The translations under genes and the position numbers were made by a program. The notes below the pieces were generated by a model. The model ran no database searches. It had not been told where the DNA came from and saw only the letters and a program-made list of their open reading frames with translations. From Xiphydria camelus (lineage: Eukaryota > Arthropoda > Insecta > Hymenoptera > Xiphydriidae): a stretch of DNA of 64,000 nucleotides. The stretch spans positions 9,750,012 to 9,814,011 of the forward strand of contig OY783198.1 of the NCBI GenBank assembly GCA_963678675.1, given 5' to 3'. Shown here piece by piece: positions 33,061-44,002 of this stretch; the stretch's first letter is position 1; each line of letters opens with the position of its first letter.

Positions 33061-33898
33061 TTGTGCGTAAAACTTTATCGTATAAAACATGGAAAAAAGA
33101 AAAATGCAACTGCATAGGAATTACGTGCTATTTATGTGCTTTCGAGAGAAATATGGTAGTGCAAACTTCAGTACTTCAACCCCTAAATGGGGAAATATTA
33201 CCGCGCAAGACGGAGGAATTTTGTTTTTTTTTTTCTTTCTACGGGGCGATTCGAAGCGCGGCGAGAAAGGAGGCGTCGAAATTGCGCGAGTCCCGCGAAA
33301 TCGGGCGAAATTAGCGCGTGTGCGCACGTGGTCCTCGCCGGGGCAAATTCGAAAGTCGGTGCAGCGCCCAGCCGTGCGCGCGCGCGCGCGCGGTAAAGGG
33401 AACGGAGGCGCTCGACGTGGTAGGGAATCAGCATGGAGGTTTTTGCCGGGCTCCAGCGCCCGGCCAGATAGGAAATTTACCGGTAACCCATGTCGTGTTT
33501 TTCCACGGGTTCAACGTCGAACGGGTGTCCGCGGTGCGCGCGCGGCGAGCGTTGTGAGCGAGTATGTAGAGTGGCGACGAACGACGGGAGGGGGAGTGGC
33601 GACGGTAACGAGGAGGAAGCGGCGTTCGCGTACGACTCTCCTGTCTCGCTTCTCTCGTTCGTTCCTCTCTTCTGAATACGTTGTGACGTAAAGTGCAGTG
33701 CTGGTATGGTGCAAAACGCGCGCCGGAGGACTCTATATATTGTCCGAGTTGGATTAACTAGGAAAGCCGTTATGTTTTTTCATAGATTTTAGATCCATTC
33801 TTATTTCCGGATAAAGAATGTTTCGCTCATGAACCATGATTTTTCCGATAAAGGAGAACTTCAAACCGTTACAGCTGGTCTTAGTTTTCAAATGTTTC
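33061..33898. other. CpG-dense stretch
   Basis: 33240-33720 is GC-rich with CG runs (GCGCGCGCGCGCG near 33376) and several overlapping open frames on both strands, none with recognisable family features. It could be a promoter island. No exon supported. Confidence 0.35.
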
Positions 33899-35338
33899 TT
33901 TTTGTCACTCAGTGTCAAATACTCGGTTTCATGGGCGTCCTCGACGCATGTGAAATCATCTTTCACACACCAATTCGTGAAAAGTTGCGCGGTGCGTGAA
34001 ATAACCTGCGCAGTGCGTGAAATCGTCAATCTCGTGTTTGACACTTAGGGCCAGTTTTACCAAAGCCAAGTTATACCTAGAATAAGTATACCGAGGATAA
34101 ATTTATACTCTTCTTTATACCTGGTATAAAGCGCAGGCGTTTTACCAGCTCCAAGTTTGCCTGGGATAACTATTCCAGGTATAAGCGTTGGCCATCTAAA
34201 ATTATTTTTAGGTTGGTAGTAAGAAGTACGTACTGCGCATGACATTTGGTCGTTTTGACAGCTGTTCCGGCGCGATAAATGAAATTCGGAGTTGTTATTC
34301 TCAGTATAACCTAACTTTTTGTTTTTGACGTCTTTATCCTTTCATGACATAATCATAACCTGATCGTTGTGGTAAATTGTTATTAATTTTGAAATAGTTG
34401 ATTGATGTATCAGTTTTTTAATCATCATCTGATGATGACATTGACGTATTACCAAGAATTAGAAATCCAAAGAAAATACGTGCCCGGTAAATAAAAGATA
34501 TCTATAACAATATATTTATATTTTCGTAACAATAACTTTTATTTTCGAGTTGTCGATAAAAGCATCAGGTACAAAACACGTCCAAACATTCGATATCTCA
34601 CCAACAAGAATGTGTTCAGTCTCAAAAAACTATAAGGGTCGTCACACAATAATAGTAATTACCACGTAAAATTGCACCATTTGATCCAAATCTCGTATCG
34701 GACAAAATATATTCTAAAATCTATAAACTTTTAAATCGCTACAACTTAAGATTTATCACGCGGTGACATTACTCTGAGATTACATAGAGCGGTACAATGT
34801 TATCGTTTTTTTAAGTATACGCGACCCTATCTAGAAAGTATACAAAGAGCGTTGTACGACTTGATGTCTAATGCCGAGGTATCTTACAAAAGTGTATCAA
34901 TGCAAATCTAAAATTTTTTCATATTCTACATCGTACGACGGATGTATCACTTCTGCTCCTGAAAACTGCAATCACGCGAATTGAAGAAAGGTATAATGTC
35001 TACCTAGATAAATTTAAATGTTACTTATAGAAGACAATGCAATGGTAGATGACTTCTTTGGTTGATATTATTGGATACCGTTGAGGTTCTCGCGATTAGA
35101 GACCCGCGTGCGTCAATTTTAAATTTAAACTTACATTTTCTGAGTAAAAGAGCGAAGAGAGAAAACAAAATTTTCCCGACGTTTCTATGAGCTTCTATCC
35201 TCCTATTAAAAAAGAACTATAATCTAAAATATGTGTCGTGCGAAATTACCTCGCAGAGAAAGACTCATTTATAAAAAAAGAAGAGAGATCTATTAATTTT
35301 GATTCTCCAAAGCTCTGACTCAGATAAAATTATAATCA

Positions 35339-35799
35339 TGTATAATCGTTCTTAATGTAGAACGAATTATCGAACGTCAACGTCGCGGTGGAATTTCTAC
35401 TGTCCGGCGATTGCATTGCGATATATCGTTTCCGTAAGATCTCTTGAAGGTCGTTGCAAGAGCTATTTTCTCGTTTGGCTCGCAAAGGTCTCCCACCCGG
35501 CGATCTAAAAAACACGTTTAAAAGCCCACTGTGAACAAAATCAATCTTTCGCAGCCACGACATTCTGACAATGCGAAACTCCTCTTTGTTCCTGGCGAAT
35601 AAAAAGTTTACCGCGATAAAATTGTTTAATCGTACCTTGTGACGAGTTTCATTTTGACTTTGTTGATGTTTTTCAGTATGTCGCCCATTGATTTCTGGGA
35701 GATCAGTGGCGGTTTATGCCGATCGATGAACTTGTAGCCCTGTAAACTAGCTCTCCTCGCGATGTTAGGAGTCGTTGGAGGTTGCAGAGGTGGCGGCAT
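35339..35799 (-). pseudogene. Captured exons resembling mitochondrial fission regulator (MTFR family)
   Basis: Two exons in phase. Exon 1 (35636-35799) reads MPPPLQPPTTPNIARRASLQ, then SQKSMGDILKNINKVKMKLV. Exon 2 (35339-35504) reads RSPGGRPLRAKRENSS followed by DLQEILRKRYIAMQS, to a TGA at 35336-35338. The 131-bp intron has GT (35634-35635) and AG borders. Pro-rich stretch, then DILK.(M/I)NKVK, then RSPGGxP and a short helix ending in a basic-aromatic motif is the arrangement I know from the C-terminal half of MTFR1/MTFR2. The upstream half of such a protein is missing. It lies inside a Harbinger element, so I read it as a captured host fragment rather than a working gene. The assignment is from memory and should be tested. 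Confidence 0.5.
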
Positions 35800-35847
35800 A
35801 TAATAATGACTAATTAAAAGTTTTAACATTATGATAAAAACGATTAC

Positions 35848-36200
35848 CTACAGTAATTAGCATTGATCCCGAAGCAAGAAATCTTAAAGTCGGCAATAAT
35901 TTTGTTGCTGGCTGAATTGCTGCATTTCTTGGCGACCTCGAAGCAATGCGATGTCGTATTTGTCCCAATAATCTCTGACAGGTTTGTTTTTCCAAACGAA
36001 ATCAAGTGAAGAATTCTACAACCATTGTATTCTTCGAAATAGTCAACTCTGGAATAGTTTTGTATTAGATATTGGTTATAAATTAGTAGGTATAGGTATC
36101 CTTTATTTACTTACCGGGCACGTATTTTCCTAGGATTTCTCATTCTTTGTAAGACGTCAATTTCATCATCAGATGATGATTTGACAACTGCCACATCAAT
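35848..36200 (-). pseudogene. Decayed Harbinger transposase N-terminal exons
   Basis: Exon a ends SSDDEIDVLQRMRNPRKIRA at a GTAAGT donor (36114). Exon b starts after ttccag at 36048 and gives R-V-D-Y-F-E-E-Y-N in phase. Then a small indel shifts frame, and an in-frame TGA sits just before FRLEKQTCQRLLGQIRHRI, followed by TLRFLASGSMLITVG and a GT donor at 35847. The order D-Y-F-E-E, F-R-L-xK, L-L-x-Q-I and T-L-R-F-x-A-S-G-S is the N-terminal region of HARBI1-like transposases. It is inactive. Confidence 0.75.
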
Positions 36201-36887
36201 CAACTCTATTTCACAACTAATAACAATTATTATGATTCTGTCACGGTTGTGATTCTGTCACGGAATAATAAAGACGCAAACAAAAAGTTAGGTTATCCCG
36301 AGGATAGCTAGCTTATCCAGCGCTGAAACTGCCGGATAAGCTATCCCTGCATTTATTCCAAAGTTTATCCTATTCCAGACTTATACCATCGTGGTAAAAC
36401 GCTTGCGTACAGGTTATTCTCAGTATAGCGCTATACGGCGTTTATACCGTGTTGGTAAAACCGGCCCTTAGTGACAAAAAATAGAATTCGTTATTCGGTT
36501 GTTTCGCGCCGTTCTAACGAGTGTGATTGCCGTACTCGCTTCGCTCGTGCGGCAAACTTCACTCTCGTTAGAAACAGCGCTTCACGCCCTAATAACGAAA
36601 TAGTTATTTTCGTTATTAGGGCGTGAAGCGCTGTTTCTAACGAGAGTGAAGTTTGCCGCACGAGCGAAGCGAGTACGGCAATCACACTCGTTAGAACGGC
36701 GCGAAACAACCGAATAACGAATTCTATTTTTTGTCACTAAGTGTCAAACACGAGATTGACGATTTCACGCACTGCGCAGGTTATTTCACGCACCGCGCAA
36801 CTTTTCACGAATTGGTGTGTGAAAGATGATTTCACATGCGTCGAGGACGCCCATGAAACCGAGTATTTGACACTGAGTGACAAAAAT

Positions 36888-37140
36888 AACTATTAACTCT
36901 TAGATCAATGCGTGAAAATTTTCATCCTTGTGCATAAGAGTCGAGTCTCTCGGACCCGAATACAAATTATAATAAAAATAAAATATGCTTTTTAGCGAAG
37001 AAAATAATGTTAGATATTATACATGCTGTTTCATATTGTATTAAACATATTTATCATCAGGAAATTAAAATAAACGTGAATCAATTATATACGAGTTATA
37101 GAATTTCTTTTTACCGTCGAGTCTCGCAGACCCGACCTGT
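36888..37140. repeat. Dispersed repeat GTGCATAAGAGTCGAGTC, copy 1
   Basis: Shares TTGTGCATAAG.GTCGAGTCT, GCG.AGAAAATAATGTTAGAT and TTTCATATTG.A.TAAA with 44003-44408. GTCGAGTCTC..GACCCGA occurs twice within the copy in direct orientation (about 36952 and 37118). Confidence 0.65.
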
Positions 37141-38016
37141 ATTAAATTATTTTTATTAAGAGATGAGAATGGATCTTACTAACACCACCTGACGTTAATT
37201 ATTCAAATAGACTCTGCATGTCCAATTGACGAAAATATTAATTTCTACCTTAAATCGAAACACTTCCTTCGGAATTCATCGCTTGATTTATTTCATTGTA
37301 ACGATTATTTAAAAAATGGCACTATTTTGAAAAAAAGTGATATTTCACAAACGCAACTTCAGAAATAGCCATCTTCGAAGAAATAAAATTTTAATTTTCA
37401 TAAGCAATTAATTTTGATCGTATTCTCCAGTCTTTTCTACCCCAATTTGATATACCAACAGAAATTACACGCGGTCAAACTTGCGAGGTTCATATTACAC
37501 ATGGATCAAGTAATTACAAAAATGCTGTAAACTTCAGGTGTAGTATTTTAGGATTAGAAGACAGCTAGTGAGAGGATACCGCGCGATATATCTTCGCGTA
37601 TGAAAAGCTCACAGCATGGAAATATAAATATTCGCAAAGATGAAGACATATATTATGAAGGTACATCGGATCGGGGCCATCCATAAAAAATGTATTAAAC
37701 ATGCATATAGATTTATCACGGACAGGAAATATTTGGCGTACATATAGACACGATGGACGGATGACGCAGGTTTTTGTGTGTGTTCATACGTATGACGTGG
37801 GAAATTTTCTCACACCTGTCGCGATAAGTCTATTTGAACGTAAGTTTTTCTAATGAATTTACACAACTCTCTAAAAACAGGTGCACGCGCGCAGATCTTT
37901 CCGCACGTGGGATTGGGAGTAAAAAAAACAGCAACAGTGAAACGGCAAGATTTTAAAAAATCGCAAAAATAGAGATTAAAAAAATGCTTTTTTTTCTTGC
38001 ATAAATCAGGTCTACA
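37141..38016. other. AT-rich non-coding stretch
   Basis: No gene, inverted repeat or tandem array seen. Confidence 0.35.
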
Positions 38017-38240
38017 TTAATGGAAATTTACTTTAAACATTTTGGACTTGAGGTATGTAACCCTAAAGGAAAAAGCCGTCATATCTGGTGGAATATCGCC
38101 ATTACTGATGATGAGACGACGAGGAAAAGCGAGTCTAAGCAAATCCATTGAAGCATTCGCAGTAGGGCTTGTTGCACCATCATGCTGGAAGAGTGTTTCA
38201 TCATCAGGATCATATTCATCGATTCCAGGCAAACCAATAA
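38017..38240 (-). pseudogene. Mariner-like transposase relic
   Basis: The minus-strand frame reads LFQHDGATSPTANASMDLLR then FPRRLIISNGDIPP and YLKSKMF. This is the mariner pattern (F)-Q-x-D-G-A-x-P-H, FP-x-R-L-I-S-x-x-G-D, ... W-G-Y-L-K-S-x-V. The segment that should read PPRSPDLTPLDF is scrambled (DMTAFSFR), and no flanking mariner sequence was recognised. Confidence 0.7.
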
Positions 38241-38453
38241 GTCACCAACATGTTAGCATAGCGTTCAGAATTTACAGCAATAATAGCCTTTACAGCAAAC
38301 GCGCGCGCTGCCCACTGTGGACTAACATTTCCACCTGTTTAGACGGCAATGATCCAGTCCCCCACTCTCGTGACCCCCCACCAAGCCCGCCATCTCGAAC
38401 TGAAATCGTGCCGTTTCACTGGCTCACCCTGTTGTATAACAGTGATTAATATA

Positions 38454-38541
38454 CTCTTCTCTCCGTGTACCTATCAGCTGTGACTTCTCTCTTCGTGTAT
38501 CTATCAGCTGTGACTTCTCTCCGTGTACCTAGCACGTGTGA
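38454..38541. repeat. Tandem repeat, 30-bp unit, three copies
   Basis: CTTCTCTCCGTGTACCTATC followed by AGCTGTGA, repeated at 38454, 38484 and 38514. The third unit is 28 bp and diverged at its end (AGCACGTGTGA). Confidence 0.9.
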
Positions 38542-38989
38542 CAAAGTCCCATTCGATTTTCCCAAACGCGACACTCACGTATAACGCATATCAGGCATTC
38601 AATTGATCTCAGCTCTTATGCCAACAATTTTTTAGGCTCTGCATACAATAATTTCCATCGCATACTTGCAATACTCCGTCAAATGCACCGCAATAATATC
38701 AGGTTGCACTTTCCTCAAGGATAAACCTCCGATTTCACGGCGCGCGAAATCGTCAAAAAAATAACCGACGTCCGCAATCGCGCGACGCGGCGATTAGTCA
38801 TACGGCAATGATCTCTCCAGAATCGACTCCCGGTCGGGGCTTAGCGAGTAATCCTCTCGCGGCTCGATAACAAAAATGCATATAGCCATAATACTCTTAC
38901 AATACCCCGGTCAGATCTGATTTCTGCTTCATGGCATGCGTCAAATTAAAGCTGCTTAAAACTTAACTTTAAGTCGTTTGTCGCAAGTG

Positions 38990-39510
38990 TAAATTGCAAA
39001 TCGCGTCACTAATGTCAAAAGGTCGTATGCGCCAAAAAGTGCCTTTATAAAGCTGAAAGGGTGTATAAGAAAAATGTCTTTTTATTCACTCAAATTTGCT
39101 TCAATATGAATAACGTGGAAAAAAAATTTGGAAATTTAAAAACAAAAGGGCGTATAAGGTATGTACGCCCTTCTGGCATTAAGTTTTTAAAAAATCACGA
39201 AAACTCATGCAATAAGAGCGTATCGATCTTAAACTTATACAAGTACGTATACTGATACGCTCTTGTGGCATTAGCTTTCGTGATTCTTGAGAAACTTAAT
39301 GCCAAAAGGGCGTGTCGACCATATCTTCTGGTAGACACACCCTTTTGCTTTTAATTTTTCAGATTTTTATTCGAGCATTTTGGAACCATTTTTACGTTTT
39401 TATATCAGATTTTAGAACACATTTTTGTCATAAGCCCTTTTGATTTTCACAATGCCAAAAGAGTGTAAAGTGGCGTATCCGATCTTTCGCCATTAGTGAC
39501 GCGAAGCGAT
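38990..39510. repeat. Foldback element with a series of hairpins
   Basis: Outer arms ATCGCGTCACTAATG (left) and CATTAGTGACGCGAAGCGAT (right). Within are separate stems: GGGCGTATAAGGT / TGTACGCCC (about 39148-39171), AAGAGCGTATCGATC / TGATACGCTCTT (about 39213-39265) and AGGGCGTGTCGACC / GGTAGACACACCCTTTT (about 39307-39353). A further pair, AAACTTAATGCC and GGCATTAAGTTT, brackets them. Confidence 0.7.
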
Positions 39511-39610
39511 GCATCAAATTTATGCAAAATTTAACTTATCGAATCACAGTAACGTGTAAAATGTGCTTATCATTTCCGAAACATAATTTCATCATACAAT
39601 TACATAAATG

Positions 39611-39825
39611 TAGAGTGGCGGGGCTAATTGATCTAAGTGCCAAAGTTCCATGATTTCGGATTTTTTCTACAAAATGATATATTAAGTGCTAATGCGCTTT
39701 CCTTTTCGTTGTATAAGTCGTCAAAAGGTGGTCAAATATCAGTTTGGTTTCACTGATGGGCAGTTTTTCTTATTTTCCTGGGAAAAATGCTTTTGGCCCT
39801 TAGATCAATTAGCCCCGTCACTCTA
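39611..39825. mobile_element. AGAGTGGC-ended MITE
   Basis: Starts TAGAGTGGCGGGGCTAATTG and ends CAATTAGCCCCGTCACTCTA. 215 bp. Its termini resemble those of the elements at 9753 and 11666, but the interior differs. Confidence 0.8.
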
Positions 39826-41254
39826 CAAAGAACGTTGCCACGGTAAGACTCATGAAATACACACACAATTCATTGCTGCACGCCGCGATCTAGATCTTCG
39901 TAAAGTTGTTGCAAAATTTGCGTCATACGTCTAGCTGGGACGTCAATCAGCACGTAGGGTGGCGAGAGGGGAGGGGTCGCGTAGCTCGCATTTTACGACG
40001 CGCCTGCAACGGCGCACAGCGCGCGCGTGCACACGTACGACGGACCAGCGGATATTGCACATCAAAGGGGAAAACCACATAACGTCTCACCGCTGTGTAT
40101 CGCGACCACGCGAGCGGCGCGGGAACGCAGGCGTAGTTGCGTTGCGTCGAGAGCGTGTGTAGTCGCACGCACACGCGCGTCCGGGTCTCGAATCGCAAAG
40201 CACGGCGGGCAATTATTACTCGTGAATAGTGACCAACACGCGCGGCCTCTTCGCGCCTCTGATTGCGGGCCGCCGAACTCGAGGTCGATTCGAGAATCGA
40301 GAGGAACGACAGCGAGTACGTACGCACGTTGTGCGTCGTCTCGAGGAGGCTGCGAGGTTGTGGCGGGGTGGTACTCTCGCGTTTTTCGAGGGGAAAACTA
40401 CAGGGGTGACTGCGCGGGGCGAGTTTTGGAACAGGAAGTTGAGTTTTCGTTCCTAGAATTATTTTCCGGTCGACGAATGTGGAATGTGGGGAGTGTGCAC
40501 GTGGAAAATGCGTTTACGACAAGGGTTAAGGTAGTTCTAATACCAGACGAAAGATTGGAGAAAAATTGCATATTTTGGTATACCTAACGTTTATTAAACT
40601 AGTATTAATGTGTTAAAAAAATTTGAAGACAGATTGCCGATGATTCTCGCCAGAAAAATGAAATTGAAAATGAGCTCTTAAGCGCTGACGCATACGCAGG
40701 CATAGGAAAGAAGAGGGGCTTTATTTTCATGACTACATATTTATGACAAAAATTGATTTTAATATTTCGTCATGAAGAAAATATTAAATTGGATGCAGCC
40801 AGAAGTATCTACCCAATTCAACGAAATGTCTAGCCAATCATATTGCTACAGAAATTGTGACAGTTAATTTAGTGATTTCTGCATTACTGCATCCATTACA
40901 TTTTTTTCCGTACAATATTGTTATAGATATTCGATAAAATACACGAAGATTTCGTTAATCTTTCTGTTTACGCTCACCGAAAGGCTCTATACAGATCTTC
41001 TTGATCGTCCAAGGTACAATTTAGCGTACGAGTTTCTCCGTACACAGATTAAAGTTAAGTCGGCTTGCGTACGTCCGCGTCGTTATTCCGGGTTCGACTA
41101 TACAAGGACAGACACGGTTGGCACTCCGACGGAGCCGTAACGTCGCAAAGGGGGCTGCTGCGAAGTATACAGAATTGTAGACCCGGATCAACCGAGTCCG
41201 TCCAAGCGCCGCGGCGCGCCGGAAGCATTTCTTCATGCGCCTGGGGACTAGTAG
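39826..41254. other. CpG-dense block and a dispersed repeat
   Basis: 39950-40450 is CpG-dense with overlapping open frames, none recognised. 40528-40745 is a dispersed repeat. 41030-41250 is mixed sequence. No gene supported. Confidence 0.35.
40528..40745 (+). repeat. Dispersed repeat ACCAGACGAAAGATTG, copy 1
   Basis: Shares GTAGTTCTA..ACCAGACGAAAG, AAACTAGTATT and GAAAATGAGCTCTTAAGC, then CATAGGAAAGAAG..GGCTTTA, with 57101-57310 in the same orientation. Confidence 0.75.
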
Positions 41255-41950
41255 GGGAGTTGCCTATATTGAACCTCCTGGCTATTTTAAGTAAATGAGC
41301 ATTTCTATTGATTCAAGAGATTTCGATTTTTGTCAAAATCTTATGCGCTGATTCTAAAAATCATGCACTCTTATTGACATACATATATATCCTATATATT
41401 GACTATATCTCAAAGGAAATGTCAAATATTAACGATTTTATGTACGAAAACATTTTTTTTTCATGGGAAATCATCGGTATATCGGCGATTCTTTAAGATT
41501 TCCTCAGTAAGTGCATGATTTTTGGAATCAGTGCCTAAGATTTTGACAAAAATCGAAATCTCTGGAATCGAACTCTCGACCATCCTATCTTATGTATTTT
41601 TTCGTGCTGATTACAAAAATTATAGATATATCGAGGATATCTCAAAGGAAGACCGAAATATCGATGATTTTCCGTGAAAAAACTAATTTTCTGGTACATG
41701 AAAAATTACCGATATCTTATATTTCCTTTGAGATATCGTCAATATATCTGCCATTTTCGGAATCAGCGTGAAAAAATACATCGGATAGAGTGGTCGAGAG
41801 ATCCATTGCAGAGATTTCAATTTTCGCGAAAAATTGAAAAAATGTCAACGGGTACTGACCGGTACTAAGGTTTGAATTTCTACTGATAGATGACGTTGAA
41901 ATGCTCATTTACTTAAAATAGCCAGGAGGTTCAATATAGGCAACTCTCCC
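41255..41950. mobile_element. TIR element with GGGAGTTGCC ends
   Basis: Left GGGAGTTGCCTATATTGAAC and right GTTCAATATAGGCAACTCTCCC-type end; arms of about 55 bp extend through CTGGCTATTTTAAGTAAATG. 696 bp. Inside, partial repeats of CTCAAAGGAA and GATATC-rich sequence. No ORF resembling a transposase. Confidence 0.8.
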
Positions 41951-42146
41951 TTATAGGGTGCGGTCCGCCGGGTAAGGATATATGGTAATATGCATCGGGG
42001 TGAATCCAGTTGCTCGCCCGCAGGTGCACTACAGTTACGTGCAAACTTACAGTAATGGCTTGTGGACCACCGAGATCGAAAATCGATTCTCCCTGAATGT
42101 AGGCAACCAAATGTAGAAACCATTCTTCAAGGCGCGGTTCATTCAT
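41945..42146 (-). other. Unassigned open reading frame next to the GGGAGTTGCC element
   Basis: The minus frame from ATG at 42146 reads MNEPRLEEWFLHLVAYIQGE, then SIFDLGGPQAITVSL and ASNWIHPDAYYHISLPGG, and continues into the neighbouring element. It has good amino-acid balance and a possible internal GTAAGT donor after ...PQAIT. I do not recognise the family. It could be one exon of an unknown gene or chance. Confidence 0.25.
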
Positions 42147-42876
42147 ACCGGTTTAGTAGAATAAATATAAATGAAAGAGAAAAAATTAAAGATATTTGTT
42201 AGAAATTCTCCGAAATTTCGAAATTTGAAGATTTTACGGAATTTGAGGAGAACCGAAAGCTATTCTTCTTTCACAATGAAAGAAATTTGTATTAAATTCA
42301 TTATAATTATATAAGGCTCAAGAAATATTGAATACAAATTTTGCGCAAGAAAGTATTATTCATTTTCATGATCGCTTACTGTGGATGAAATTTTTATATA
42401 CAATTATATAGGTACCGTTTAAGGGCCTTCTGTCAATTCTAGGGAATTTGAAAATCCGTATAAGAAACTTCTCGAGCGATATTTGAAAATGATCTCATTG
42501 TCGGTAAAATAGTGACTCTTTTTTCTGGTGCCTGTCAAATCAATTTCAAATAGGTATTCTCAGTCATGACAGTCATCTGCTCCAATTTTAATAATCAATT
42601 AATAAATTTGAGGTCATAATATAATATAATACTTTATCGAAACCTATTCCCGACCAGTAAAAAATCTTGCCGAATAATTTCCAAATTATTTTGCTGCAAA
42701 AAAATCATTAGAAATTAACTTGGAACTTTTCGTGAACTTTTTTTAATACTGTCCACCGCAATAATATTAACAGAGGGCCCTTAATATCAATTTCTTCAAC
42801 AACATTGAACACAGAAATGTTTCGTTTCGACGATTGAGAGCCAAATTCCTCTATTTCGCGAGAAAAAAATGAATGG
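42147..42876. other. AT-rich non-coding stretch
   Basis: Nothing recognisable on either strand. Confidence 0.35.
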
Positions 42877-43119
42877 CATATGAGGCACATAGAATAACAG
42901 TGGCCCAACTCCACTTTTTTTTTAAATAGCTGCCTTTGATTTAAAATGAGTTGTCTAATGTATATCTTTCAGTATAAAGGTGGTCTATCTCCATATTGTA
43001 GTTTTCTACAATTTGAACTTTATACTGAAAGGTACACATTAGACAACTCATTTTAAATCAAAGGCAGCTATTTGAAAAAAAGTAGAGTTGGACCACTGTT
43101 ATTCTATGTGCCTCATATG
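42877..43119. mobile_element. Palindromic MITE, 243 bp
   Basis: Starts CATATGAGGCACATAGAATA and ends TATTCTATGTGCCTCATATG. The arms (about 100 bp) include GCTGCCTTTGATTTAAAATG and its complement. Very similar arms suggest recent activity. Confidence 0.85.
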
Positions 43120-43721
43120 GAGCTCGATTTTTCGTGGCGCTTCGACGATCGCGAAGTAGGTACACCCGATCAATTTCCGGATAATCGCCCTTCCGTCGAG
43201 TGTCGATAGGAGGCAGGTAAATTGCCGTTCAGTTATGCGGAGTCGTTAAATAAGCCGTTCCGAGACTCCTCTCACCTACGGTCGAGCCCCCATAATCGTT
43301 TGCTGTTATAGGGAAGTGCTCGCGCGTGAGTGCGCGTATGAGTGAGTGCGTATGATCGAGGGCTCTTGTAATGCGGTATCAAGCTGGGCCTCGATCGACC
43401 CCCGTGTTACTAATTGATACATAATCGATCCGCCGCGTAATTTGTCCCCTTCCAGCGCTCTCGGGCTACCTATTCGTCATCCTCTTTTAACACGTAACGG
43501 ATGTCCCTTTACACGGAACATGATCGTCGCCCCGCGGTTCTTTTCGAGATATACGGGGTGTCTAGAAATTCGCGCCCACGAAAGTATGAGCCGATTCCTT
43601 GCGAAAAAATAAGGAAAAACTTATTTTGCACAAATTTTCATTTAAACGCGCCGTTTTTTGAGATAAGAGCTTGCAAAGTTGTATGAAACGAGGAGTAGGT
43701 ACTTCTGGCTAGTCGCGCACA

Positions 43722-43935
43722 CTATATGAGACTAAACTTACTCTCCGGGAAAGAAACTTCAATCACTATTATCTCATTATCTATGAGCTTTTGGCTTATA
43801 TTTGTATAATACTTTTTTGAAGATTACGTTTTTATCTACAATAAAGTCTTATGTCGATATAGGCCAGAAATTCATTGATAATGAGATAATAGTGATTGAA
43901 GTTTCTTTCCTGGCGAGCAAGTTCCTCACACACGG
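43722..43935. mobile_element. MITE, CGCCAGGAAAGAAGCTTC family, copy 2
   Basis: GGGAAAGAAACTTCAATCAC and GTGATTGAAGTTTCTTTCCT form the inner arms. Closely matches 31926-32180, but the outer ends are degraded. Confidence 0.75.
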
Positions 43936-44002
43936 TACGTGACTCGTGCAACAAAGCGCATCGAAGTTCAAGTTGTACTGCGCGCTGGAGACATCGCGAT
44001 GC

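Larger units (their letters stand above)
34048..36467 (-). mobile_element. PIF/Harbinger transposon carrying host-like exons
   Basis: Starts GGGCCAGTTTTACCAA and ends TTGGTAAAACCGGCCC, with TTA duplicated on both sides (34045-34047, 36468-36470). 2420 bp. The inverted ends extend about 360-450 bp (34048-34495 against 36110-36467), and both include the region encoding the transposase's first exon. Between them are a decayed transposase fragment (35848-36200, minus) and two exons resembling a mitochondrial fission regulator (35339-35799, minus). The catalytic DDE part of the transposase is absent, so this copy is non-autonomous. Confidence 0.85.
33899..36886. mobile_element. Long palindrome (arms about 280 bp), split by a Harbinger insertion
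   Basis: The left arm is 33899-34047 plus 36471-36599. The right arm is 36604-36886. Read together they are near-perfect complements: TTTTTGTCACTCAGTGTCAA at the left end and TTGACACTGAGTGACAAAAA at the right, meeting at TAACGAAATAGTTATTTTCG near 36601. The left arm is interrupted by 34048-36467. No protein coding. Confidence 0.85.

Noticed and set aside
36491..36709. 72-codon frame across the palindrome centre
   Set aside because: It arises from the inverted repeat reading into its own complement; not a gene.
38454..38541. Possible CRISPR-like or minisatellite array of biological meaning
   Set aside because: Three 30-bp units directly adjacent without spacers; an ordinary minisatellite.
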